From Bacteroidales bacterium UBA5226 (GTDB taxonomy: Bacteria > Bacteroidota > Bacteroidia > Bacteroidales > UBA932): a DNA stretch of 64,000 bases. Position numbers and translations under genes: made by a program. The notes beneath the pieces were generated by a model. That model saw nothing but the letters and a program-made list of their open reading frames with translations, was not told where the DNA came from and did not search any database. Position 1 is the stretch's first letter; every line of letters starts with the position of its first letter. Positions 43,533 through 51,696 of this stretch are shown one piece after another. Where the stretch lies: assembly GCA_002409325.1 (NCBI GenBank), contig DHUU01000017.1:148465-212464 (forward strand), given 5' to 3'.

Positions 43533-45565
43533 AACAATATTATACTGCAGAAGATATTGCCAACATGGAACACCTGCACTATGCAGCCGGCATCCCTCCT
43601 TTTTTAAGGGGGCCGTACAGTACCATGTATTTACAGAAAAGCTGGACAATCAGACAATATGCCGGGTTTTCCACAGCCGAGGAGTCGAACGCTTTTTACA
43701 GAAGAAACCTTGCTGCAGGGCAGAAAGGACTTTCCGTGGCTTTTGACCTGGCCACCCACCGCGGTTACGATGCAGATCATCCGCGCGTAATGGGCGATGT
43801 GGGTAAAGCCGGGGTAAGCATCTGCTCGGTAGAAGACATGAAGGTGCTCTTTGATCAGATCCCGTTAAACCGGATGTCCGTATCTATGACCATGAACGGA
43901 GCCGTGTTGCCTATCATGGCTTTTTACATTGTTGCCGGTCAGGAGCAGGGGGCACGTCTGGATGAGCTTACCGGGACCATTCAGAACGACATTCTGAAGG
44001 AATTCATGGTACGCAACACCTATATATATCCCCCTGATTTTTCTATGCGTATTGTGGGGGATATATTCTCCTATACCGCCAGAAATATGCCCCGATTCAA
44101 TTCAATATCCGTATCGGGCTATCATATGCAGGAAGCCGGGGCAACCAGTGAAATTGAAATGGCCTATACCCTGGCAGACGGCCTGGAATACCTGCGTACC
44201 GGTGTAAAAGCCGGTCTGGATATAGATGATTTTGCTCCCAGGATCTCTTTCTTCTGGGCCATAGGCATGAACCATTTTGAAGAGATAGCAAAAATGCGCG
44301 CAGCGCGCATGATCTGGGCCAAAATCGTTCAATCCTTCAATCCTCGGAACCCAAAATCACTGTCGCTGCGGACACATTGCCAGACTTCGGGCTGGTCGCT
44401 GACCGAGCAGGATCCCTTCAACAACATTGCGCGTACCTGCATAGAAGCCATGGCGGCTGCCCTGGGGCACACCCAGAGCCTGCATACCAACGCTCTGGAC
44501 GAAGCCATTGCCCTGCCCACAGATTTTTCGGCAAGGATAGCCCGCAACACGCAATTATACCTGCAGGATGAGACGGAGATCTGCAGGAGTATTGATCCAT
44601 GGGCCGGTTCGTATTATGTTGAGTCACTGACACACCAGATGGCGCACAAGGCCTGGGAACTGATCCGGGAAATTGAAGACCTGGGCGGAATGGCCAAAGC
44701 CATAGAAACCGGCATTCCCAAACTCAGGATTGAGGAAGCGGCTGCACGTACCCAGGCCAGGATCGATTCCGGAGAAAAAGTGCTGGTTGGGGTCAACAAG
44801 TACCGTCTGGAAAAGGAAGATCCCATAGATATTCTGGATGTGGACAACACCAAGGTCAGGATTTCTCAGATAGCCCGCCTGGAGGAACTCAAAAAGAACA
44901 GGAATTCTGAAAAGGTGGAAGCATCCCTTGTTGCCCTGACCCGGGCAGCGGGTGATAATTCGGGGAACCTGCTGGAACTGGCTGTGGAAGCGGCACGCAA
45001 CAGGGCTACCCTGGGTGAGATTTCGGATGCCTGTGAAAAGGTGGCAGGACGTTATAAAGCTGTAATTCGTATGAACAAGGGAGTATATTTATCAGAAGTA
45101 AAGGATGACCTTAATTTTGCCAGGGCAAGGGAAATGGTAGCCCGCTTTGCTGCCAGGGAAGGCCGCCAGCCGCGCATCATGGTGGCTAAGCTTGGTCAGG
45201 ACGGACACGACCGCGGAGCCAAGGTAGTAGCCACCGGTTACGCCGACATAGGATTTGATGTTGACGTGGGCCCCCTGTTCCAGACACCGGAAGAAGCAGC
45301 CCGTCAGGCTGTTGAAAACGACGTGCACATAATAGGGGTATCTTCCCTTGCCGCAGGACATAAGACACTCGTACCCCAGGTAGTGCAGGCCCTCAGAAAA
45401 ATGGGACGTGAAGACATTCTGGTTATTGTGGGAGGTGTTATCCCTGGCCAGGATTACCAGGAGCTGTACGATGCAGGCGCGGTTGCCGTATTCGGGCCAG
45501 GAACACCGGTGTCGTTATGTGCCATAAGAATGCTTGAATTACTGGAGCAGCAGTCAGAAAAATAG
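43529..45565 (+). CDS. mutB: methylmalonyl-CoA mutase large subunit
   Basis: Catalytic subunit, 678 residues. CoA/substrate-binding barrel with RGPYSTMYLQKSWTIRQYAG, STAEESN and YHMQEAGATSEIEMAYTLADG; C-terminal cobalamin domain with the axial-histidine motif GQDGHDRG (around residue 554), VSSLAAGH and VGGVIPGQD. It is about 35 residues shorter at the N-terminus than typical large subunits (about 715), starting at KQYYTAEDIANMEHLHYAAG where others have an extra arm. The 3' end overlaps convergent lplA by 12 bp. Neither epimerase nor MeaB chaperone genes are adjacent. Confidence 0.96.
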   Translation: MKQYYTAEDIANMEHLHYAAGIPPFLRGPYSTMYLQKSWTIRQYAGFSTAEESNAFYRRNLAAGQKGLSVAFDLATHRGYDADHPRVMGDVGKAGVSICSVEDMKVLFDQIPLNRMSVSMTMNGAVLPIMAFYIVAGQEQGARLDELTGTIQNDILKEFMVRNTYIYPPDFSMRIVGDIFSYTARNMPRFNSISVSGYHMQEAGATSEIEMAYTLADGLEYLRTGVKAGLDIDDFAPRISFFWAIGMNHFEEIAKMRAARMIWAKIVQSFNPRNPKSLSLRTHCQTSGWSLTEQDPFNNIARTCIEAMAAALGHTQSLHTNALDEAIALPTDFSARIARNTQLYLQDETEICRSIDPWAGSYYVESLTHQMAHKAWELIREIEDLGGMAKAIETGIPKLRIEEAAARTQARIDSGEKVLVGVNKYRLEKEDPIDILDVDNTKVRISQIARLEELKKNRNSEKVEASLVALTRAAGDNSGNLLELAVEAARNRATLGEISDACEKVAGRYKAVIRMNKGVYLSEVKDDLNFARAREMVARFAAREGRQPRIMVAKLGQDGHDRGAKVVATGYADIGFDVDVGPLFQTPEEAARQAVENDVHIIGVSSLAAGHKTLVPQVVQALRKMGREDILVIVGGVIPGQDYQELYDAGAVAVFGPGTPVSLCAIRMLELLEQQSEK

Positions 45566-46540
45566 ATCCAGCAGGCCTTCCCGGGGAATGTCGCGAAAAT
45601 AGTCATCCAATGTGAAACCTGCCAGACGACAGGCGATGGCTTCCCGGCTGCGGGGACATCCGCGCAGTGCCTGTTCGATTTCCTGTGTGGGTTTGAGGAA
45701 AAAGTAATCGCCATATATATTCACTTCCTCCATGATTCCGTCCTTTACGGTAAGCAGGACTTCTATGTTACCTCCCATAAAACGTTCCCTGCGAAGGGTC
45801 CCCTGTGCCGTTTGCCGGCCGTAATTCCAGGCATAGGTTCTGTATTTTTTTCTGCACAGTGTTTCTATAACACGGCACTCAGCCGTATCAAGCGGCTGTT
45901 CCCTGGTTTGCTTATCCTGATTACCGGCTATGTGCTTTTTCAGCACATCCAGGAAATCCTCTGTTTTCATACCCTTTGGAAGGTATTCGGACAAATTGCA
46001 TACCCGGCGCGGATTGCTTGCCACCCCGCGTCCCCTGTCCCTTTCTTTTGCCTGCAAGGCCAGGGATAAGTCCCGGATTGAAGCACTGAAAAGCAGCGTC
46101 CCGTGCATGAGTATACGGTCTTTGTAAAGTGCAATGGCGTTTCCTGAAAACTTGCGGCCGTCAACCACCAGATCGTTGCGCCCTTCCAGCGCTGCCCCAA
46201 CCCCAAGGTCGTGCAATACTTCCAGAATGGGTTTTGTAAAGCGGCCAAAGGCACTGACGGTATCGGTCCCGGGAACATATTGGTCCACAAAGGTATAATT
46301 GATATTGCCCAAGTCGTGAAAAACAGCGCCCCCTCCGCTCAGCCTGCGAACTACCGGGATATTGTGTTCCCTGACATACCCTATATTGATCTGGTCTGGA
46401 GTGTTCTGGTTGCGTCCCACAATGATGGCCGGATCATTCCTCCACAGGCGGAATACCGGATCATTGGTCCCGGTTAGTAGATATTCTTCCACAGCCAGGT
46501 TCCAGTAAGGATCTGTTGTTTCATCTATAATGCAGCGCAT
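45554..46540 (-). CDS. lplA: lipoate-protein ligase A
   Basis: Attaches lipoate, via lipoyl-AMP, to 2-oxoacid dehydrogenase or glycine-cleavage subunits. 328 residues: catalytic BPL/LplA fold with VVRRLSGGGAVFHDLGN (lipoate loop) and DLVVDGRKFSGNA carrying the catalytic lysine, plus the small C-terminal domain (RERFMGGNIEVLLTVKDG). It is the last gene of hpt-adk-obgE-PAP2-lplA, overlapping the PAP2 gene by 16 nt. Confidence 0.94.
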   Translation of the reverse strand: MRCIIDETTDPYWNLAVEEYLLTGTNDPVFRLWRNDPAIIVGRNQNTPDQINIGYVREHNIPVVRRLSGGGAVFHDLGNINYTFVDQYVPGTDTVSAFGRFTKPILEVLHDLGVGAALEGRNDLVVDGRKFSGNAIALYKDRILMHGTLLFSASIRDLSLALQAKERDRGRGVASNPRRVCNLSEYLPKGMKTEDFLDVLKKHIAGNQDKQTREQPLDTAECRVIETLCRKKYRTYAWNYGRQTAQGTLRRERFMGGNIEVLLTVKDGIMEEVNIYGDYFFLKPTQEIEQALRGCPRSREAIACRLAGFTLDDYFRDIPREGLLDLFF

Positions 46541-47112
46541 CTCTCCTTTATTTTACGACAGATCCATTGATATAATTTGTAAACGGTCCATCCAAGGACT
46601 AGTCCCATAAGGGCCCCGAAGAGTACATCCAGTGGAAAATGCTTGCCCACATAAATCCTGCTGTAGGAAACGAGCCCCGCCCATAAAAAAATACTGCAGG
46701 CATACCATTTCCTACGATACACCAGGCTGGAAAAGCAGGCCAGACCAAAAACATTGCTGGCGTGTGAAGAGACAAAAGAATATAATCCTCCCTTATCCTC
46801 CAGCAGCCGGAAAGTCCCTTCCCAGCCCGGGATGTGGGAAGGTCTCAAACGGTGCACCCATTCTTTGATAAGGGTAGATGAAATCTGGTCTGTGAGCAGG
46901 AATGTGAACAACACGCCCAGGGTAGCTGTAAGAGCGTATCGCCAGGGTAGTACCAGAAAAAATCCCCAGACAATGAGCAGGTAAAGGGGTATCCATACCG
47001 GAATATTGGAAAGGGTCTTCATCACAGGATCCAGAAAACTGCAGTGCGCACCGTTCAGTATAAAGAAAAGCTTATGGTCCAGCTGAATTATTGATTGCAC
47101 AATATGTCCCAT
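46525..47112 (-). CDS. PAP2-family membrane phosphatase
   Basis: 195-residue integral membrane phosphatase with five to six hydrophobic segments. The three PAP2 motifs are KEWVHRLRPS (KxxxxxxRP), SSHASN (PSGH-like, Ser in place of Pro and Ala in place of Gly around the catalytic His) and SRIYVGKHFPLDV (SRxxxxxHxxxD). It probably dephosphorylates a lipid diphosphate such as undecaprenyl-PP or phosphatidylglycerophosphate; the exact substrate is unknown. It overlaps obgE by 25 nt upstream and lplA by 16 nt downstream. Confidence 0.88.
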   Translation of the reverse strand: MGHIVQSIIQLDHKLFFILNGAHCSFLDPVMKTLSNIPVWIPLYLLIVWGFFLVLPWRYALTATLGVLFTFLLTDQISSTLIKEWVHRLRPSHIPGWEGTFRLLEDKGGLYSFVSSHASNVFGLACFSSLVYRRKWYACSIFLWAGLVSYSRIYVGKHFPLDVLFGALMGLVLGWTVYKLYQWICRKIKERCAAL

Positions 47113-48083
47113 ATCTGCTCCTTTAGTTGGGAAATATTTTTCCCCGTTATGGAAGAGATCAGCAACACGGGCAGGGAACGCGGCAGGTGGCGGCGAAGAA
47201 ACCGTTCTGCGGCCTGGTCCAGAAGGTCAGCCTTGGTAACGGCCAGCATGCGTTGTTTGTCCAGCAGCTGGGGTTTGAATTTTTCCAGTTCCCCGAGCAA
47301 TACCCGGTATTCTGCCGTAACATCCGGGCTGTCTGCCGGCACCATGAACAGCAGCATGGAGTTGCGTTCAATATGACGGAGAAAGCGCAGCCCCAGTCCC
47401 CGGCCCTGGTGCGCTCCCTCAATGATACCCGGGATATCGGCCATGACAAAAGACCGGTTGTCGGGCAGGGAGACAATGCCCAGTTGCGGCTGGAGGGTGG
47501 TAAAGGGATAATCGGCAATTTTTGGCCTGGCAGCCGATACGGTCGATAACAAGGTTGATTTCCCGGCATTCGGGAATCCGACCAGGCCCACATCGGCCAG
47601 TAATTTCAATTCCAGGATAAACCAGCCCTCCTGTCCGTTTTCACCGGGCTGGGCGTAACGCGGTGTCTGGCGGGTGGCGGTTTTGAAATGGTTGTTGCCC
47701 AGACCGCCCCGGCCCCCTTTGCAAAGGATGAATTCTTCTCCCGGTTGTGTGAGTTCTGTGATGATTTCTTCGTCTTCTGCACTTTTAACGACGGTTCCCG
47801 GCGGAACTTCCAGTATCACATCCCTGCCGTCTGCCCCGTGTGCCAGGTTGCCCCGGCCGGGTTCTCCGTGCTCTGCACGGACATTTTTCCTGTATTTGAG
47901 GTGGATCAGTGTCCAGAATTGCGGGTTGACTTTGAGTATAATATGGCCTCCGCGGCCTCCATCGCCTCCGTCGGGTCCACCTTTTGGAACATACTTAGCC
48001 CGAAGCAGATGCACTGATCCTGCGCCCCCGTTTCCCGAGGCGCTAAACAACTTTATATAATCTACAAAATTGGTTTCAGACAT
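47088..48083 (-). CDS. obgE: GTPase Obg
   Basis: Ribosome-assembly and stress GTPase, 331 residues. Glycine-rich Obg domain at the N-terminus (SASGNGGAGSVHL, GGPDGGDGGRGGHI), then the G domain with GFPNAGKST (G1), DIPGII (G3) and TKADLL (G4). The variable C-terminal OCT domain is absent, as is common in Bacteroidota. It overlaps adk by 22 nt, a conserved adk-obgE coupling. Confidence 0.96.
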   Translation of the reverse strand: MSETNFVDYIKLFSASGNGGAGSVHLLRAKYVPKGGPDGGDGGRGGHIILKVNPQFWTLIHLKYRKNVRAEHGEPGRGNLAHGADGRDVILEVPPGTVVKSAEDEEIITELTQPGEEFILCKGGRGGLGNNHFKTATRQTPRYAQPGENGQEGWFILELKLLADVGLVGFPNAGKSTLLSTVSAARPKIADYPFTTLQPQLGIVSLPDNRSFVMADIPGIIEGAHQGRGLGLRFLRHIERNSMLLFMVPADSPDVTAEYRVLLGELEKFKPQLLDKQRMLAVTKADLLDQAAERFLRRHLPRSLPVLLISSITGKNISQLKEQIWDILCNQ

Positions 48084-48637
48084 TCACTGACCTGTTTGAG
48101 GGTGTATTCCGGAGTATCTGAGCTGTCTACAGATACGAATTTTCCCTGCTTTTTGTAATGGTTTATGATGGGCACTGTCTGGGCATAATAAGTGGCCAGG
48201 CGGTGACGTACCCTTTCAGCATCCATGTCATCCGGACGGTTCTCTATGCCCCCGCGGCGCAAAAGGCGCATCTCGCAAACAGCGTCATCCACTTCCAGCA
48301 GGATCATTAGTTTTAGCGGATGACCCGATTTTACTAAAAAATCATCCAATGCTTCTGCCTGTGGCAAAGTCCGGGGAAAACCGTCAAAAAGAAAACCACG
48401 GGCTCCCGGATTGGCTTTCACATTGCTCGCGATCAGGGAAATTACAATCTGGTCCGAGACCAGGTCCCCTCTGGCCAGGATAGCTTCCACTTCCTTTCCC
48501 AGGGCGGAACCCTGTCCGATTTCATTACGGAGCATATCTCCGGTTGACAAATGAACAAATCCGAATTTTTGGATCATCAGTTTGGCCAGTGTTCCCTTTC
48601 CCGATCCCGGAGGGCCTGCAATAATAATATTAAGCAT
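48062..48637 (-). CDS. adk: adenylate kinase
   Basis: Equilibrates ATP + AMP with 2 ADP. 191 residues, the short-LID form: P-loop GPPGSGKGT at 8-16, AMP-binding HLSTGDMLR and DGFPRTLPQA, and LLRRGGIENRPDD where long forms have an inserted zinc-binding lid. It starts 3 nt after hpt. Confidence 0.97.
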   Translation of the reverse strand: MLNIIIAGPPGSGKGTLAKLMIQKFGFVHLSTGDMLRNEIGQGSALGKEVEAILARGDLVSDQIVISLIASNVKANPGARGFLFDGFPRTLPQAEALDDFLVKSGHPLKLMILLEVDDAVCEMRLLRRGGIENRPDDMDAERVRHRLATYYAQTVPIINHYKKQGKFVSVDSSDTPEYTLKQVSECLKPIL

Positions 48638-48640
48638 TGT

Positions 48641-49177
48641 TTATTCTATTACGTAAAGGTCTTTGAGTTGTCTTCCCAGATCGTTGTAATCCAGTCCATA
48701 ACCGACCACAAAATCATTTGGGATCTTTATACATACATAATCAATGGGAATTTTTCCCCGGTATGCATCGGGTTTGAAGAGCAGGGTGCATATTTTGATC
48801 TGCCGTGGATTTCTTTTTTTCAGGTCTTCCACCAGCTTTTCAATGGTTTTTCCACTGTCCACCACGTCCTCAACCACAACAACGGTTCTGTCGGTTATGT
48901 CTGTGTTCAGACCCACAAGCTCCCGTACTTTTCCGGTACTGCAGGTTCCGCTGTAAGAGGCCAGTTTGACAAAAGTGACCACACAGTTCAGATTGACCTT
49001 TTTCATAAGATCTGCTGCAAACATGAAGGAACCATTCAGAATTCCAATAAAAACAGGCTTATCTTCGTTGAGAAGGTCACTGTTCAATTCTCGGGCCACC
49101 TGTTCAATGGCCTTATCAATTTCCTGATACGGGATGTATGTGCGGAAAGATTTATCTTGTAGGGTTATGCGTTCCAT
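48641..49177 (-). CDS. hpt: hypoxanthine phosphoribosyltransferase
   Basis: Purine salvage enzyme converting hypoxanthine/guanine and PRPP to IMP/GMP. 178 residues with the PRPP-binding motif VVVVEDVVDSGKT (about residues 93-105) and LNGSFMFAADL near the N-terminus. It heads the hpt-adk-obgE-PAP2-lplA unit. Its promoter core TATTTTTG ends only 4 nt before the ATG, so a nearly leaderless mRNA is predicted. It faces purE, a de novo purine gene, divergently. Confidence 0.95.
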   Translation of the reverse strand: MERITLQDKSFRTYIPYQEIDKAIEQVARELNSDLLNEDKPVFIGILNGSFMFAADLMKKVNLNCVVTFVKLASYSGTCSTGKVRELVGLNTDITDRTVVVVEDVVDSGKTIEKLVEDLKKRNPRQIKICTLLFKPDAYRGKIPIDYVCIKIPNDFVVGYGLDYNDLGRQLKDLYVIE

Positions 49178-49181
49178 AGAA

Positions 49182-49189
49182 CAAAAATA
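49182..49189 (-). promoter_or_regulatory. -7 promoter element of hpt operon
   Basis: TATTTTTG on the minus strand, perfect core, 4 nt before the hpt ATG and 5 bp from the divergent purE core. Confidence 0.55.
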
Positions 49190-49194
49190 ATCAT

Positions 49195-49202
49195 TAAATT
49201 TG
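49195..49202 (+). promoter_or_regulatory. -7 promoter element of purE
   Basis: TAAATTTG, perfect core, 21 nt before the purE ATG. Its -33 region would lie inside the beginning of hpt. Confidence 0.5.
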
Positions 49203-49223
49203 AACTTTTAACAGAGTCAGACA

Positions 49224-49733
49224 ATGAATCCGCAAGTAAGCATCATCATGGGCAGTATATCGGATATGCCTGTAATGGAAGAAGCAGCACGCTTTCTGGA
49301 TCAGATGGAGATCCCATTTGAAATCAAAGCCCTTTCGGCACACCGCACTCCGGAAAAGGTTGCCGGATATGCACAACAAGCGTCACAAAGGGGGGTTAAA
49401 GTAATCATAGCAGGAGCTGGCGGGGCAGCCCACCTTCCCGGCGTCATTGCTGCATACACAGGCATCCCGGTCATAGGGGTACCCGTCAAATCCGGGAAAT
49501 CCCTGGAGGGACTCGATTCCATCCTGTCCATACTGCAGATGCCCGCGGGGATTCCGGTAGCTGCCATGGCCCTGGACGGAGCCCGGAATGCCGCCATTTT
49601 TGCTGCACGCATCCTGGCCCTGTCCGATCCCGGGCTGGCTGAACGAATGCTTGCTTTTCAACTCAGTCTGAGCCGGAAAGTTGAGGAAGCGGATGAATCC
49701 ATCAAAGAAATCAAATACCGTTACAAAATCTGA
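49224..49733 (+). CDS. purE: N5-carboxyaminoimidazole ribonucleotide mutase
   Basis: De novo purine enzyme of class I: rearranges N5-CAIR to CAIR. 169 residues with IIMGSISDMPVME at the start (the family has MGSxSD), SAHRTPEKV and GAGGAAHLPGVIAAYT. Length is typical. It is divergent from the purine salvage gene hpt with promoters only 5 bp apart, and precedes the HhH outer-membrane protein by 49 nt. Confidence 0.96.
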   Translation: MNPQVSIIMGSISDMPVMEEAARFLDQMEIPFEIKALSAHRTPEKVAGYAQQASQRGVKVIIAGAGGAAHLPGVIAAYTGIPVIGVPVKSGKSLEGLDSILSILQMPAGIPVAAMALDGARNAAIFAARILALSDPGLAERMLAFQLSLSRKVEEADESIKEIKYRYKI

Positions 49734-49782
49734 AATATTAATGTAAAGCAAAGCTCATCAGAGGGGAGCGCAACTGGGGGGA

Positions 49783-51696
49783 ATGATTATGAGAAATGTT
49801 TTATTGTTGCTCTTATGCAGCACGATCGCCTGTTGCTTACAGGCGCAGGACCGCGATGTTATTCTGGAAAACCTGGCCAGGGAACACGACTTCACAGGGC
49901 AGGACCTGGAAGATATGCTTGATGCGCGTATCAACCTGAACCAGGCAACAAAAGACGATCTGGAGGCGACCGGACTTTTAACTCCATACCAGATAGCTTC
50001 CCTGCTCGATTACAGGCAGCGCTACGGCAATTTCATTTCATGGCCCGAGGTGTTTCTCATCCCCGGCTTTACAGAGCAGGATACCCGTTTGCTCGCCCTT
50101 TTTTTAACCCTGGAACCGGCCCCAACGCAGGGCAAGTTAAGCTTAAGGTCGCTTTGGCGCGAAGGAAGGCGTTCGTTGCTGGTTCAGACGCGGACTTTTT
50201 TCCCCAGGGGTGAGGAATACAGTCCCATAACGGCAGCGGATTACCAGGTACGTCCGAATTCACGTTATCTGGGGGTCCCCTGGTACAGGTACCTTCGTTA
50301 TGATTACCGTTTCAGGAACAGGGTGCGCTGGGGAATCACACTGGAAAGCGATCCCGGTGAAAGGCAAGTAGCGGATTTTTTGTCTTTTCATGCAGAGTTC
50401 CGGGATCTAAAACCCTTCAGATCCCTGGTAATCGGAGATTTTCGTGCGCGGTTTGGCCAGGGACTTTTACTGTGGAACGGAACGCAATTCGGAAAAGCTT
50501 CTTCTACAGCATCGCTGTGTAACAAAGAAATGGGAATAACCCCTTACCGGTCCAGGGATGAGAATCTTTTTTTCAGGGGATTGGGCGCAACAATAGGCAA
50601 GAAAAATATTTACTGTTCCGTTTTCCTGTCTTTCAGGTCACTCGATGCGCGAATAACTGATGAAGGTTTCACCTCTCTAGTTGAAACAGGGTACCATCGT
50701 ACCCCTTTGGAGAAAGATAAAAAAAACGCCCTCGGATCATGGGCTGCAGGAATAAACCTGTCCTGGTCTGCTGAAAGATGGAAAGCCGGTGTAACGGCGC
50801 TCGGCTACGGATATGATCATCAGGACGCAGGCAGAATAACTTATTACAATGCCTGTAAAAACCGCTCTGTGCCCTTTGGAGGCTTGTCTGCAGATATGTC
50901 ATTCAGATTGCCTTCCTGGCGCTTTTTCTCAGAAGTAGCCATGGACTTCTCACATTCGCCGGCGGCATTGGCCGGAATGATTTATTACGGACAAAACGGA
51001 AACCAGGCCGGTATACTGCTCAGGTACTTCACGCCCTCATATACAGCGGCTTACAGTGGACGTCTGGGACGCAATACTTCCCCTTCCAATGAATACAGTC
51101 TGCAGATTACCGGTACCCTTGTTTTGCCCCATAAATGGAAAATGGATATGAGCGCATGGGCCTATCTGTTTCCCCGGCCAAGATACCTGTGTCATGACCC
51201 CTCCTACGGCTGGGATGTACGCCTCCAGGTACATAAGGATAATCATATGCTTATGTTTGCCCAGCAAAGGTCAATCTCGGACAAAGGCATTCTGGACAAG
51301 CCATTGCTAAGCCTCCGTGCCGGGGTCAGGTTGCCGGGAGCATGGCTGCTGAAATTTCGGGCAGACGGGGTATACTGTATGCTCCATGACTATGAAGGGG
51401 AATGGGGTCTGGCTGCCTACGCCCAACTGGAATATGAAAACGTGAAAGACACATTCCGCGGGTCCTTCCGCATATCCCTGTTCAGGACAGAGTCATGGGA
51501 ATCCCGGATATATGTCTATGAACCGGATGTTTTGTACGGATATTCCGTTCCGGCACTCTTCGGGAAAGGCATCCGTGCCTGTCTGAATATTGGGTATTCT
51601 CCCCTGAATGCTGTGGACCTTTGGCTGAAAATATCGGCTATGTACAGGGAGTCGTTTTTTTGTGAGTCTAAACTGCAGGTCAGGTTTCGTTTCTGA
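49783..51696 (+). CDS. helix-hairpin-helix domain outer-membrane protein
   Basis: 637 residues with a signal peptide (about 1-21, ending LQAQ), then a ComEA-like HhH region (about 48-110: INLNQATKDDLEATGLLTPYQ, SWPEVFLIPGFTEQD) and about 500 residues rich in alternating aromatic/hydrophobic residues ending in LQVRFRF, which suggests an outer-membrane beta-barrel. Similar HhH-plus-barrel proteins are conserved in Bacteroidota without a defined role. The HhH fold usually binds DNA, so DNA uptake or surface binding is possible but unproven. Its 3' end overlaps the convergent lipid kinase gene by 17 bp. Confidence 0.8.
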   Translation: MIMRNVLLLLLCSTIACCLQAQDRDVILENLAREHDFTGQDLEDMLDARINLNQATKDDLEATGLLTPYQIASLLDYRQRYGNFISWPEVFLIPGFTEQDTRLLALFLTLEPAPTQGKLSLRSLWREGRRSLLVQTRTFFPRGEEYSPITAADYQVRPNSRYLGVPWYRYLRYDYRFRNRVRWGITLESDPGERQVADFLSFHAEFRDLKPFRSLVIGDFRARFGQGLLLWNGTQFGKASSTASLCNKEMGITPYRSRDENLFFRGLGATIGKKNIYCSVFLSFRSLDARITDEGFTSLVETGYHRTPLEKDKKNALGSWAAGINLSWSAERWKAGVTALGYGYDHQDAGRITYYNACKNRSVPFGGLSADMSFRLPSWRFFSEVAMDFSHSPAALAGMIYYGQNGNQAGILLRYFTPSYTAAYSGRLGRNTSPSNEYSLQITGTLVLPHKWKMDMSAWAYLFPRPRYLCHDPSYGWDVRLQVHKDNHMLMFAQQRSISDKGILDKPLLSLRAGVRLPGAWLLKFRADGVYCMLHDYEGEWGLAAYAQLEYENVKDTFRGSFRISLFRTESWESRIYVYEPDVLYGYSVPALFGKGIRACLNIGYSPLNAVDLWLKISAMYRESFFCESKLQVRFRF

